Assembly (NCBI GenBank): GCA_905618945.1
Contig: CAJQTF010000011.1
Location: 62,001-126,000 of the forward strand
Direction of reading: 5' to 3'
DNA: 64,000 nucleotides
DNA from: an uncultured Methylophilaceae bacterium
GTDB lineage: Bacteria > Pseudomonadota > Gammaproteobacteria > Burkholderiales > Methylophilaceae
Numbering within the stretch: position 1 is the stretch's first letter; the number at the start of each line of letters is the position of its first letter. Shown piece by piece: positions 35,204 through 45,950 of this stretch. A program made the translations under genes and the position numbers. Below the pieces are notes generated by a model that saw only the letters and a list, made by a program, of their open reading frames with translations, was not told the origin of the DNA and did not search any database.

Positions 35204-35802
35204 TGAAGTTAGAGAAAGTATTTGTGTTAATACTTATTGTGTTTATGTTCGCTCTGCCATTCAGCTACGCTAAAGCTGGCGACTCCCAAGAAATTAAATA
35301 TAAAAATTGGACTGTTGATTTTTTTATTGATGACATCATAAGATATTCTACAAATGGATCTAATGTTAATGGGCATGTATTCGGATGGCTTATTAGGCCA
35401 GGGGCATGTGATGTCGACGTTTTATATTTAGCAATATCTACTTATAAGGCTAATGCTGTTTCTCTTAAAAATAAATTAAATGGGAAAATTTTTCCTTTAA
35501 AAGTATCTTTTCCTGAAATAACTAAAATCCCTGAAACAGTAAGAATTAAAACAGATTTTCTATCTGCGATGGACTATACCCCTTCATTAACCGTTGCAAA
35601 TTTTTCTCATTTTCATATGGGCCGTACTCTTGATTTAAGAATGAGGGAATTAAAAAAGATCAAAATTGAAGTAGATAGACCCTACTCAGACTTATTCGAT
35701 ATTACTTGGGATGAATATGATTTAAATGGATATATTGCAGCTAAAGAAAAAGCTCATGATATATGTGAACAACATAGTATTAAGCTAATGGCATCAAATT
35801 AG
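35203..35802 (+). CDS. Exported protein of unknown function
   Basis: 199 aa; signal peptide VFVLILIVFMFALPFSYAKAG; starts at the stop of the upstream small lipoprotein. Confidence 0.65.
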   Translation: MKLEKVFVLILIVFMFALPFSYAKAGDSQEIKYKNWTVDFFIDDIIRYSTNGSNVNGHVFGWLIRPGACDVDVLYLAISTYKANAVSLKNKLNGKIFPLKVSFPEITKIPETVRIKTDFLSAMDYTPSLTVANFSHFHMGRTLDLRMRELKKIKIEVDRPYSDLFDITWDEYDLNGYIAAKEKAHDICEQHSIKLMASN

Positions 35803-35875
35803 TATACTTTGCGATATAGGGCTCATATATTTTATAAGTTAGTAATAATAAGAAAATTTCTAGTAAGATGCATAT

Positions 35876-36499
35876 ATGAATGCTCCCCAAGGTACAGAAG
35901 AATGGCTTAAAAAAAGACTAGGTAAGATTACTGGATCAACTATTCATAAAATAATGTCACTTAAAGAGAATTCATCAACAAGATTAAAATTATTGCAAGA
36001 TTTAACTCTGGAGCGTATATCCGGCTCACCAACAAAAAATATTGTGACAGGGCCTATGGCAAGAGGTTTAGAGCTTGAATCAGAAGCAAGAAATGCTTAC
36101 GAACTAAAAAATCAAAAAGTAATTTTAACTGGATTTATTGATCACCCTACAATAAAAGAAGCTGGAGCAAGTCCTGATGGCTTAGTCGGAGAAGACGGTT
36201 TAATCGAGATTAAATGTCTTAATATAAAAAATCATAATGATATTGTAATGAAACAAACTTTACCCAAGCAATATAATCTTCAAATTCAATTTCAATTGGC
36301 ATGCACAAATAGAGCATGGTGTGATTTTGTAGCTTACCATCCTGAATCCGATCATTCACTGTATGTAAAAAGGGTTTTACCTGAATATGACCTAATAAAA
36401 GAGATTCATGAAAAAGCAATTATTTTTGTAGGCGAAGTAGAAGAAAAATATAGAGCAATGAAGGAAAGAAATTCAGAAGAGGTTTATAAATACTTATAA
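35876..36499 (+). CDS. YqaJ / lambda-exonuclease-like PD-(D/E)XK nuclease
   Basis: 207 aa; GTEEWLKKRLGKITGS, GASPDGLVGEDGLIEIKCLN catalytic core, YNLQIQFQLACT. Confidence 0.9.
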   Translation: MNAPQGTEEWLKKRLGKITGSTIHKIMSLKENSSTRLKLLQDLTLERISGSPTKNIVTGPMARGLELESEARNAYELKNQKVILTGFIDHPTIKEAGASPDGLVGEDGLIEIKCLNIKNHNDIVMKQTLPKQYNLQIQFQLACTNRAWCDFVAYHPESDHSLYVKRVLPEYDLIKEIHEKAIIFVGEVEEKYRAMKERNSEEVYKYL

Positions 36500-36511
36500 A
36501 TAAAATTTTTT

Positions 36512-37318
36512 ATGATCAATTTAAAGAGAAATAGTAAATTAGAATTAGTAGAAGCAAAAGGGATTCGTAGTCGCTCCTCCTCAATATATAGTCCAAATCA
36601 ATTAGAAGATTTTAAGATTAGCCGTGGTAAATTTAATGATTTTTTAACCTGCCAGCGATGTTTTTATTTAGATCGTGTTAAAGGCTTTCAAAGTCCTGGT
36701 ATGCCAGGATGGTCATTAAACGAAACTACAGATATCTTGCTGAAAAAAGAATTTGATATTTGTAGAGCAGAACAAACGCCCCATAGAATATTTATTGAAA
36801 ATGGATTAAACCATCTTGTACCTTTTAAACATCCAGAGATGGATAATTGGAGAAACTCTCTAAGTAAGGGGCTAATGTCTCGCTTTAAAGAGACTAATAT
36901 AATTTTATCTGGCGGCATTGATGATATCTGGCAAGATACTAAGACAAAAGATTTAATCGTTGTTGACTATAAGTCTCAAGCTAGTAATTATGAGGTAAGA
37001 ACAAATTATTATTTAGAATCCCCTTATCATCAAGGCTACAAAATTCAGATGGATTTTTATAATTACTTATTAACTGTTATGGGTTTTCAGGTAGGTTCAC
37101 TATCATATTTCTTAGTCGTAAATGCGGACCGTGGGGCAGAGGGCTTTCATGGGAAGTTAGATTTTAGCGAGACATTAGTGCCGTATTCCCATAATATTAC
37201 TTGGATAACGTCTAAAGTAGATGAAATGATCGAGCTAATAAATCAAAAGACAGTACCAGAATCTAATCCTAGTTGTGAAAACTGTGCATACTCTAGGCAT
37301 AGAGCTAAAGTAGATTAG
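36512..37318 (+). CDS. PD-(D/E)XK nuclease, Cas4/RecB-C-like with four cysteines
   Basis: 268 aa; LTCQRCFYLDRVKG, GGIDDIW...LIVVDYKS, QMDFYNYLL, C-terminal CENCAYSRHR. Confidence 0.8.
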   Translation: MINLKRNSKLELVEAKGIRSRSSSIYSPNQLEDFKISRGKFNDFLTCQRCFYLDRVKGFQSPGMPGWSLNETTDILLKKEFDICRAEQTPHRIFIENGLNHLVPFKHPEMDNWRNSLSKGLMSRFKETNIILSGGIDDIWQDTKTKDLIVVDYKSQASNYEVRTNYYLESPYHQGYKIQMDFYNYLLTVMGFQVGSLSYFLVVNADRGAEGFHGKLDFSETLVPYSHNITWITSKVDEMIELINQKTVPESNPSCENCAYSRHRAKVD

Positions 37319-37321
37319 ATA

Positions 37322-37969
37322 TTATTTTTTTAAAGAATCTTGATCTAATGTGTCGGCAAGACCATGGTTTACGACTGAATGGCCCCTTTCATCTTCTCGA
37401 ACGACTTTTATGACATCAATTAATTTTGCGTCACTTTTTAATTTCCAATAATCAATTGCTATTTGAGGCGCTGGTATATTCAGCTCCGGATTCTTTTCAA
37501 CCTCTTCTAAATAACCAGTATAACTAATGACAGCCTCTTCCTCAAAGTAACCTACTAATCTGTGAGCAGTTCGTGGAAAGAATACATATAAAATAAAATA
37601 GAAATGCCAGAATAATGCTTGGGCGAACAAAATCATTGCTCTTTCGATCCAGTTAGGTTTTGCAATCTCAATAAAAGTCATGAGGTGCATCCGTTCGTTT
37701 TCTGCTTCATCAAGTAGTAATTTTATCCAGCCACGATCATTTTGCATCTTTCTTAAACACTTTAAATGTATCCACATTCCAGCTACCATCCCTGGAACAC
37801 CGGCTATAGTTTCTAAGACTACAGCTCTATGCCCATATCTTTTAGCAAAGAAAGTATCAGCAAAAAATCGTAAGAATCTAGTAATACTTAAGGCAATAAA
37901 ATCGCTAAATGTTTCAGGTCGTCTATGCTCAATCATAAGGTTATTTTTTAGCTTTATCTTTTCTAACAT
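37322..37969 (-). CDS. aox: Alternative oxidase (di-iron ubiquinol oxidase)
   Basis: 215 aa; VLETIAGVPG, DEAENERMHLM, YFEEEAV, REDERGHSVVNH. Confidence 0.92.
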   Translation of the reverse strand: MLEKIKLKNNLMIEHRRPETFSDFIALSITRFLRFFADTFFAKRYGHRAVVLETIAGVPGMVAGMWIHLKCLRKMQNDRGWIKLLLDEAENERMHLMTFIEIAKPNWIERAMILFAQALFWHFYFILYVFFPRTAHRLVGYFEEEAVISYTGYLEEVEKNPELNIPAPQIAIDYWKLKSDAKLIDVIKVVREDERGHSVVNHGLADTLDQDSLKK

Positions 37970-38579
37970 TTTTGATAATAAAATTCATTATGTCGATAGC
38001 ATTTTTTTCGCCACCCGCCATTGTGCTAGAGGTAAAATATTTTCCATCTATGATCATTGTTGGAACTCCAGTTGCACCGGCCGCCTTAAATATTTTAAAT
38101 GAGCGGGATAGTTTTGATTTCATCGAAAATGAATTAAAGGCTGCTTCTACATCTTTTTTATCAAGTTTTCCATTAAGGGTAATCCAATTAATAAGTGCTT
38201 TTGTATCATTATGTTTGAATATTTTTTCTTTATGTATAGCATCAAATAATTTTTCATGTAATTTGTTTACAAGCCCTAAAGACTCCAAAGCATAATATGC
38301 TTTTGCAGATGGAACCCAATCTTTTCTTGGGATTGCTGGAATTCTTTTAAAGATAACGTCTTTAGGTAAATTATCTGCCCATTTGTCTAGATAAGGATCC
38401 ATAGTGTAGCAATGACCACAGCCGTACCAAAATAATTCAACTACTTCGATTTTGTCTTTTGATTCAGTAGGAATGACTTCTTTAGTGGGTTTAAAATTGA
38501 TGCCAGGCTCAGGCTGGACAGCAAAAACAAAGTTTGAAATTGCAATTAAAATTATAAATATTATTTTTTTCATATACAC
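37941..38579 (-). CDS. dsbA: Thiol:disulfide interchange protein DsbA
   Basis: 212 aa; signal peptide, FWYGCGHCYTMDP. Confidence 0.95.
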   Translation of the reverse strand: MYMKKIIFIILIAISNFVFAVQPEPGINFKPTKEVIPTESKDKIEVVELFWYGCGHCYTMDPYLDKWADNLPKDVIFKRIPAIPRKDWVPSAKAYYALESLGLVNKLHEKLFDAIHKEKIFKHNDTKALINWITLNGKLDKKDVEAAFNSFSMKSKLSRSFKIFKAAGATGVPTMIIDGKYFTSSTMAGGEKNAIDIMNFIIKNVRKDKAKK

Positions 38580-38594
38580 CCTCTTTTAAATTTT

Positions 38595-39152
38595 TTAGTT
38601 AGATTTAGGCTTAGTAAGTTTGATTAAGTTCGCCTTAAATCCCTCTTTAATTAGTTTTTCACGCATATCTCTTGTTTTTACAAGCTCACTATATGGCCCA
38701 ACACAAACGCGGTGAAAAGCATTATCACCAATTTTGGCAGACATAATGACTGATTCGAAACCCATTAAAGCTAATTTAGCTTTTAAATTGTCTGCTGGAC
38801 TAACTTCTGAAAAAGCACCAACTTGTAAGTAGTAATTTACATCTCTATTTTGATCTGGATCAGCTGGTATATTATCATTTGCATAGTTTGAATTATCGAG
38901 AGGCAGGGCATCATAAAAATCAAACCCAGTGTCTGCATCAATGTTAATAACATCTTCATCTCCCAGTGCAGAATTAATTTCTATGCAAGCCCCCGCAGTA
39001 TCTTTTGATACAAATGGACTTTTGCCGCTTGTAATAAAAAGAGTAACAGCAATAGAAACAAGAATACCAAAAAGTAAACCAACAAATACCCCATTAGTAA
39101 AAGGAGTGCCTTCAGCTTTTTTTGCATGTTTAGTTCTATAATCATCTGCCAT
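38595..39152 (-). CDS. SPOR-domain protein
   Basis: 185 aa; one TM; C-terminal YLQVGAFSEVSPADNLKAKLALMGF...VGPYS. Confidence 0.92.
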   Translation of the reverse strand: MADDYRTKHAKKAEGTPFTNGVFVGLLFGILVSIAVTLFITSGKSPFVSKDTAGACIEINSALGDEDVINIDADTGFDFYDALPLDNSNYANDNIPADPDQNRDVNYYLQVGAFSEVSPADNLKAKLALMGFESVIMSAKIGDNAFHRVCVGPYSELVKTRDMREKLIKEGFKANLIKLTKPKSN

Positions 39153-39164
39153 AATTTCTTCCTT

Positions 39165-40823
39165 TTACATTTTTTGGGGGGCTTCAATGCCTAATAAGTG
39201 CAAACCATTTCTTAAAACATACTTTGCACTATTGATTAATGATAATCTTGCAATTTTAATTTTTTCGTCTTCTACTAAGAATTTACTATCATTATAGTAG
39301 CTATGGAGTTCTGCTGCACAATCTTTGAGAAAATTAGCTATTTGATGAGGGGCAAGCTCATTAGTAGCTTGTAAAACAATCTCAGGATAAATTCCAATGC
39401 TTTTAATTAATTTTAGTTCAGCTTGGCTATCAAAAGTAAAAGAATCATCAAGTTTGAGTGTGGAAATATCACCCCCCCATTGCTCGAGTACTTTAGATAT
39501 TCTTGCATGAGCATATTGAATGTAAAAAACAGGGTTATTATTATTTTGACTTTTAGCTAAATCAACATCAAAGACTAATTGTGAATCAGGCCTTCTTGCC
39601 ACTAAAAAATATCGTGTGGCATCGCAGCCCACCTCATTAATTAATTCTCTTAAAGTTAAATAACTGCCTGCTCTTTTTGAGATTTTAATCTCTTTATTTC
39701 CTTTAATGACAGTAATCATTTGATGAAGTACATATTCTGGCCAATCTTTTGGTATATTTTTATTTAGTCCTTGAAGTCCAGCCCGAACCCGACTAATTGT
39801 ACTGTGATGATCTGCTCCTTGCTCATTAATAACTTTCTTAAATCCTCTTTCCCATTTGTCTAAATGATAAGTTACATCAGGTATAAAATAAGTATAGCTT
39901 CCATCTGTTTTTTGCATCACACGATCTTTATCATCTCCAAAGTTTGTAGTTTTTAACCATAGTGCACCATCTTTTTCATATGTGTGCCCTTCTTTAATAA
40001 GGGTATTAACAACTTTTTCAACTTTGCCATTTTCATAAAAAGAAGATTCTAAACTATAGACATCGAATTTAGTTCTAAAAGCTATGAGATCTTGATCTTG
40101 CTCGTTTCTGAGATAGGCGACACTAAATTCTTGCATCGATTTAGTATCTTTAATTTTACCAGAGGCCTTAATGCTTTCTCCCTGGCATTCTATTGTTTCC
40201 ATTGATAAAAAATCTTTTGCAATCTCATTTATATACTCTCCATGATAGCCATCAGAAGGAAATTTGGGATCATCGGTCGGAATATTTTGGCAAGATGCTT
40301 TTACAGAACGCGCCAAATTATTAATTTGTTCGCCAGCATCATTGTAATAAAACTCACGTGTAACAATCCAACCAGATGCTTCAAAAAGCCGAGCTAAACA
40401 GTCACCAATTGCTGCCCCTCTTCCATGGCCAATATGGAGAGGCCCTGTTGGATTTGCAGAAACAAATTCAATTTGTATTTTTTGATGATTACCGGTTTGG
40501 TTTTTCCCATAATCATTTTTTAAGTTTAAGGCGCTATTAATGATTACATTATTAGCTTTACTACTTAAAAAGAAATTTAGGAAGCCTGCACCTGCTATTT
40601 CAATTTTAGTAATAAGATCAGAAGGAGGTATTTTGTCTAAAATTATTGCTGCGACATCACGCGGGGACTTTTTTAATTTTTTAGATAATATTAGACATAA
40701 GTTTGTAGAGAAATCGCCATGGCTGATTATTTTTGGCCTGTCAATAATAATAATAGACGAATCAGTGTAATCAGTGATTTGTTTAACTACTGAAAAAAGT
40801 AATTCGGTCAGGTGTGCTTTCAC
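39165..40823 (-). CDS. argS: Arginyl-tRNA synthetase
   Basis: 552 aa; SANPTGPLHIGHGRGAAIGD. Confidence 0.98.
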   Translation of the reverse strand: MKAHLTELLFSVVKQITDYTDSSIIIIDRPKIISHGDFSTNLCLILSKKLKKSPRDVAAIILDKIPPSDLITKIEIAGAGFLNFFLSSKANNVIINSALNLKNDYGKNQTGNHQKIQIEFVSANPTGPLHIGHGRGAAIGDCLARLFEASGWIVTREFYYNDAGEQINNLARSVKASCQNIPTDDPKFPSDGYHGEYINEIAKDFLSMETIECQGESIKASGKIKDTKSMQEFSVAYLRNEQDQDLIAFRTKFDVYSLESSFYENGKVEKVVNTLIKEGHTYEKDGALWLKTTNFGDDKDRVMQKTDGSYTYFIPDVTYHLDKWERGFKKVINEQGADHHSTISRVRAGLQGLNKNIPKDWPEYVLHQMITVIKGNKEIKISKRAGSYLTLRELINEVGCDATRYFLVARRPDSQLVFDVDLAKSQNNNNPVFYIQYAHARISKVLEQWGGDISTLKLDDSFTFDSQAELKLIKSIGIYPEIVLQATNELAPHQIANFLKDCAAELHSYYNDSKFLVEDEKIKIARLSLINSAKYVLRNGLHLLGIEAPQKM

Positions 40824-40901
40824 AAGGTTACAATAATAGTTAAAAGAGTTATTTTACCCTATCCATTGAGATATTTTTAAGGAATAAATTGCAAATAGGT
40901 A

Positions 40902-43091
40902 ATGAGTGATAAACAAAAATTTTTAAAAGTTGCTATTAATGTTCCTATTGATCAATTGTTTGATTATTTGCCAAATGGAGAGCCTTTTTCTATTGGGCAG
41001 TATGTAACGATTCCTTTTGGAAGAAGAAAATTGATCGGGGTTATTTATGGGATTTCTTTACATTCTCATATTCATCCATCTAAATTAAAATCAGTAATAA
41101 AAGTGGACCCAGAAGTAATTTTTGATACGCAAATGTTGAAATTGCTAACATTTGTTTCGGAATATTATCATTATCCAATTGGTCAAACGATAATGTCTGT
41201 TGTCCCTAGCCGTTTAAAAAATAATTTAAATCAATTGCGTCAGTATGAATTAATTTATCAAGCAACCGAGAAATTAACTAAAGAATTCATTAATCAATTA
41301 CCAGCACGCCAACTGAGAATAAGAAAAGTTGCAGAAGCAATACTTATAAGTGATATGAGGCAGACAGATGTTATGAAATTAGTTTCTAACTGGTCAGATT
41401 GTGTTCACAAGTTGGAAATATATGGGTGCTTGAAATCAAAAATATATGAGCCTAAAGAAGAGGTTTCAAAAGTTGAAATACCATCATTAAACGATGAACA
41501 AAAAGCAGTAATTAATGCTATTAAAAATAAAAAAGGATATCAAGCATCTTTAATTTTTGGCATTACTGGAAGTGGCAAAACAGAAGTTTATATGCAACTA
41601 ATCGAGCAGATTTTAAAAGAATCTAACGCCCAAGCTTTAATTCTAGTCCCTGAGATTAATTTGACCCCACAATTAGAAAATAGATTTCGTACACGATTCC
41701 CTACTAAAAAGTTAGTCAGTTTGCATAGTCATTTAACTGATATTGAGCGATTGGACAATTGGAGAAAAGCAAAGTCAGGTGAAGCTAGGATCATTATTGG
41801 GACAAGATTGGCGATTTTTACACCGATGCCTTTTATTAAGATAATTATTATTGATGAAGAACATGACATGTCTTTTAAACAACAAGATGGATTGAGATAT
41901 CATGCAAGAGATGTTGCAATGGTTCGTGCGAAAAATAGTAATATACCTATTGTATTAGGCACTGCAACGCCCTCTTTGGAGAGCTGGCACAATGCTACAC
42001 GCTTAGATAATAAATATAATTTCTTGAAGTTAAGTTTTCGAGCAGTTAAAGAAGCGTCTCTTCCAAAAATACAAACAATCTTAGTAAATGATAAAACTAA
42101 AAACGGAATTTCTAGGGCATTAGTGGATGCGATAAATGATCGACTAAAACGTAAAGAGCAATCATTAATTTTTATTAACCGAAGAGGTTTTGCCCCCACT
42201 CTCTTTTGCTCTTCCTGCAGCTGGACTGCGGAATGTAAAAGATGTAGCTCTAAATTGGTAGTTCATCAGAAAACAAATAGATTGAAATGCCATCATTGTG
42301 GACATGATCAGAATATAATTAATCAATGCCCTATATGCGCTAGCATGGGTTTACGCCCACTTGGCTCAGGAACACAAAAAGTAGAAGAGGCTTTAAACAA
42401 ATTATTTCCTAATGCATCTATTTTAAGGGTCGACAAAGATACTACAAGGACTAAAAAATCTTTAACTTTGCTTCACGATAGAATGAACAATCGAGAAATT
42501 GACATACTAGTTGGAACTCAAATGTTAGCTAAAGGGCACGATTTCCCTTTTTTAACTTTGGTTGGAATTCTTGATGCAGACAATGCTTTATATAGTCCAG
42601 ATTATCGTGCCCCAGAAAAATTATTTTCACAATTAATGCAAGTATCTGGACGTGCAGGACGTTCCAATATAGCAGGAGAAGTTCTTATTCAAACCGTATT
42701 TCCACACAATCCAGTATTTGAGGGGGTTAAAAAACATAACTATGAAATTTTTGCTCAAACACTTCTTCAGGAAAGAGAGCAAATGGGCCTTCCCCCCTTT
42801 AGTTTTACTGCTATTTTGAGGGTTGAATCTAAACAATTAAAGTACTGCGAACAATTTATCAATGATGCAGCCAAATATGCTGAATCTTTATCAAATAAAG
42901 TTGTAATTTATGACCCTGTAAGGCCCTCAATAGAAAGATTAAAAGGTTACGAAAGATTTCAGTTATTTATTCAAGCTAATGCACGTAAAGATTTGCAAAA
43001 TCTATTAAAACAATGGACTGCTTATTTAAGACAATATCATTTAGCTAATAGAGTTAAGTGGTCTATTGATGTCGACCCTTTAGAATTTTAA
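40902..43091 (+). CDS. priA: Primosomal protein N' (helicase)
   Basis: 729 aa; FGITGSGKTEVYMQLI, IDEEHD, zinc-binding Cys pairs. Confidence 0.98.
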   Translation: MSDKQKFLKVAINVPIDQLFDYLPNGEPFSIGQYVTIPFGRRKLIGVIYGISLHSHIHPSKLKSVIKVDPEVIFDTQMLKLLTFVSEYYHYPIGQTIMSVVPSRLKNNLNQLRQYELIYQATEKLTKEFINQLPARQLRIRKVAEAILISDMRQTDVMKLVSNWSDCVHKLEIYGCLKSKIYEPKEEVSKVEIPSLNDEQKAVINAIKNKKGYQASLIFGITGSGKTEVYMQLIEQILKESNAQALILVPEINLTPQLENRFRTRFPTKKLVSLHSHLTDIERLDNWRKAKSGEARIIIGTRLAIFTPMPFIKIIIIDEEHDMSFKQQDGLRYHARDVAMVRAKNSNIPIVLGTATPSLESWHNATRLDNKYNFLKLSFRAVKEASLPKIQTILVNDKTKNGISRALVDAINDRLKRKEQSLIFINRRGFAPTLFCSSCSWTAECKRCSSKLVVHQKTNRLKCHHCGHDQNIINQCPICASMGLRPLGSGTQKVEEALNKLFPNASILRVDKDTTRTKKSLTLLHDRMNNREIDILVGTQMLAKGHDFPFLTLVGILDADNALYSPDYRAPEKLFSQLMQVSGRAGRSNIAGEVLIQTVFPHNPVFEGVKKHNYEIFAQTLLQEREQMGLPPFSFTAILRVESKQLKYCEQFINDAAKYAESLSNKVVIYDPVRPSIERLKGYERFQLFIQANARKDLQNLLKQWTAYLRQYHLANRVKWSIDVDPLEF

Positions 43092-43123
43092 CTGGTTTAT
43101 TTAATTCACTATACAATAACAAT

Positions 43124-43957
43124 ATGATCAAATCACCTCCGAAAGTTATGACTTTTTCTGCAACAGATCCTACTGGTGGTGCTGGGTTGCAAGCTGATAT
43201 TTTAACTATTGCAAGCTTAGGTTGTCACCCAGTTTCAATTGCGACAGGGTTTACTATTCAAGACACCATTGGCGTTAACAAATTAATTCCTATTGATTCT
43301 GATATGGTAAATAATCAAGCCCGACTTATATTAGAGGATATGGAAGTGGAAATATTTAAATTGGGATTATTGGGAAGCAAAGAAAATATTACTACTATTG
43401 CTGAAATTATTTCGGATTATCCAGAAATCCCTCTAATTATAGACCCTGTTCTGGCTTCTGGGCGCGGAGATGAATTTTCTGATATCGAAGCTAGGAATAT
43501 GATGATGGAATTATTATTTCCTGAATCGTTATTAATAACCCCAAATAGCTTAGAAGCAAGGCAGCTGGTAAGTAATGAAGATGAACCTTCTGACTTATCC
43601 ATTGAGTTATGTGCGAGCCGTTTAAAAGAAATGGGATGTGAAAATATTTTAATAACAGGGACTCATGAGAATACAGAGAATGTGATTAATACTTTATATA
43701 GCTCATCAAATCAAATTATCCCATATCATTGGGATCGACTTCCTGGAAGTTACCATGGGTCAGGTTGTACGTTGACTTCTGCCATCTCTGCTTATTATGC
43801 ATTAGGATTGTCAATTGAAGAGGCCGTAGAAGAGGCTCAACATTTCACATGGCAAGCATTAAAAAATGGTTTTAAACCTGGTATGGGACAATTGATTCCA
43901 AACCGATTTTTTCAGGATAATGGTCTTGAAGACGATGGAAAATTTACACATCATTAA
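43124..43957 (+). CDS. thiD: Hydroxymethylpyrimidine (phosphomethylpyrimidine) kinase
   Basis: 277 aa; SATDPTGGAGLQADI. Confidence 0.95.
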   Translation: MIKSPPKVMTFSATDPTGGAGLQADILTIASLGCHPVSIATGFTIQDTIGVNKLIPIDSDMVNNQARLILEDMEVEIFKLGLLGSKENITTIAEIISDYPEIPLIIDPVLASGRGDEFSDIEARNMMMELLFPESLLITPNSLEARQLVSNEDEPSDLSIELCASRLKEMGCENILITGTHENTENVINTLYSSSNQIIPYHWDRLPGSYHGSGCTLTSAISAYYALGLSIEEAVEEAQHFTWQALKNGFKPGMGQLIPNRFFQDNGLEDDGKFTHH

Positions 43958-44573
43958 AGGTCTTTATGCTATAACGCCTGAAGAAAGGGATTTATTTGTA
44001 TTAATCTCAAAAGTAGAATCTTGTATTAAAGGCGGGGCAAGACTGATCCAATATCGATCTAAAAGCCTTTCTAAGATTGAGCAGGAGAAACAAGCAAGAA
44101 AAATTAAAATTGTATGTGATTACTATAAAGTACCATTAATTATAAACGACGATATTGAATTATGCCGTATTTTAGATGCAGATGGAGTGCATTTAGGTGA
44201 AAATGACGACAGTTTAGAAAAAGCACGTTTAATTCTGGGGCCTTCAAAGATAATAGGAGTTTCTTGTTACAACTCTATTGATAGAGTCAAAAACGCAGTA
44301 GATAATGGCGTAACGTATATAGCATTAGGGGCATGTTTTTCAACGACAACAAAGCCAAATGCACCAATAGCTTCATTAGATTTCATAGCTTTAGTTTTAA
44401 AAAAATTTAAAATACCTATAGTTGCAATTGGGGGAATTAATCTTGAGAATATAGAATTACTAACTAATGAGGGAATTAGTTGTATTGCAGTGATTAATAG
44501 TTTATTTAAAAAAAAAGACATAGAAGGAACGGCTAGGCAATTTTCAAGTCTTATAAAAAATGAGAAATTATGA
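43935..44573 (+). CDS. thiE: Thiamine-phosphate synthase
   Basis: [28 protein letters not shown]. Confidence 0.95.
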   Translation: MENLHIIKGLYAITPEERDLFVLISKVESCIKGGARLIQYRSKSLSKIEQEKQARKIKIVCDYYKVPLIINDDIELCRILDADGVHLGENDDSLEKARLILGPSKIIGVSCYNSIDRVKNAVDNGVTYIALGACFSTTTKPNAPIASLDFIALVLKKFKIPIVAIGGINLENIELLTNEGISCIAVINSLFKKKDIEGTARQFSSLIKNEKL

Positions 44574-45856
44574 CAGACAAAAATAAAAACCTATTTGAAT
44601 TATCTCAGAAATTTATTCCTGGAGGAGTTAATTCACCAGTTCGAGCGTTTTCTTCAGTTGGAGGCACGCCAATTTTCTTTAAAAAAGGATTGGGAAGTCG
44701 GCTTTGGGATGAGAATAATAAAGAATATATTGATTATATTAATTCATGGGGGCCAATGATTTTAGGCCACGCTCACCCAGAAGTAATTGAAGTGGTAAAA
44801 GAGATTGCAAAAAATAGCCTATCTTTTGGAGCACCAACTTCAAAAGAGTTAGATATGGCTGAAATGTTAGTTAGATTGGTGCCAAGTATGGAGCAGGTTA
44901 GGTTGGTAAGTAGTGGAACTGAAGCAACTATGAGTGCAATCCGGGTTGCAAGAGGGTTTACGTCAAGAGACCGTATTGTTAAATTTGAAGGTTGCTATCA
45001 TGGACATGCAGATGCATTATTAGTAAAAGCTGGATCAGGTGCTTTAACCTTTGGTCAGCCGAGTTCTGCTGGCGTACCTGCAGATGTAGCAAAGCACACC
45101 CACACACTTCCATTTAACGATACTGAGGCTTTAGAAAAATGCTTTACTGAGATGGGGAATGAGATTGCATGTGTCATTATTGAACCAATTGTGGGGAATA
45201 TGAATTTAATTTTACCTGACATTAAATTTTTAAAAAAATTGAGACAGCTTTGTACGCAACATAGCACCATTTTAATTTTTGATGAAGTAATGACTGGGTT
45301 TAGAGTCGCATTAGGAGGAGCTCAGGAGCTATATGGGGTAACTCCAGATATGACAACATTAGGAAAGGTAATCGGCGGTGGATTGCCGGTTGGTGCTTTT
45401 GGGGGCAAAAAAGAGATTATGCAAAAGTTAGCACCATTAGGACCAGTTTATCAAGCGGGTACTTTATCTGGAAATCCAGTTGCAGTTGCGGCTGGCTTAA
45501 AAACACTCGAACTAATTCAAAAACCAAATTTTTATCAACAATTGAGTTTAACGACAAAAAATCTAGTTGATGGAATGACAGAGGCTGCAAGTAAAAATGG
45601 TATTAAATTCTCTGCTAGAAGCGTAGGGGGGATGTTTGGTCTTTATTTTAGAGAATCACCCCCAAATAGCTTTGATGAAATCATGGAAAGTGATCGTGCA
45701 AAATTTAATAAGTTTTTTCATTCTATGTTGAAACAGGGTATTTATTTTGGCCCATCTGCATTTGAGGCTGGGTTTGTTTCGGCAGCACATACAGAAAAGG
45801 ATATTAATGAAACAATCAAAGCATCTCACAAGGCATTCGAAAGCTTAAATGATTAA
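44570..45856 (+). CDS. hemL: Glutamate-1-semialdehyde 2,1-aminomutase
   Basis: 428 aa; [24 protein letters not shown]. Confidence 0.98.
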   Translation: MTDKNKNLFELSQKFIPGGVNSPVRAFSSVGGTPIFFKKGLGSRLWDENNKEYIDYINSWGPMILGHAHPEVIEVVKEIAKNSLSFGAPTSKELDMAEMLVRLVPSMEQVRLVSSGTEATMSAIRVARGFTSRDRIVKFEGCYHGHADALLVKAGSGALTFGQPSSAGVPADVAKHTHTLPFNDTEALEKCFTEMGNEIACVIIEPIVGNMNLILPDIKFLKKLRQLCTQHSTILIFDEVMTGFRVALGGAQELYGVTPDMTTLGKVIGGGLPVGAFGGKKEIMQKLAPLGPVYQAGTLSGNPVAVAAGLKTLELIQKPNFYQQLSLTTKNLVDGMTEAASKNGIKFSARSVGGMFGLYFRESPPNSFDEIMESDRAKFNKFFHSMLKQGIYFGPSAFEAGFVSAAHTEKDINETIKASHKAFESLND

Positions 45857-45950
45857 ATTAATTTTTTTCAAATCATTGAGTAAATAGACAAATAAGCATA
45901 AAATTATCGGTTCCGTTTAGAAGAGTAAAAATATAAAGAATAAAAGTTTA

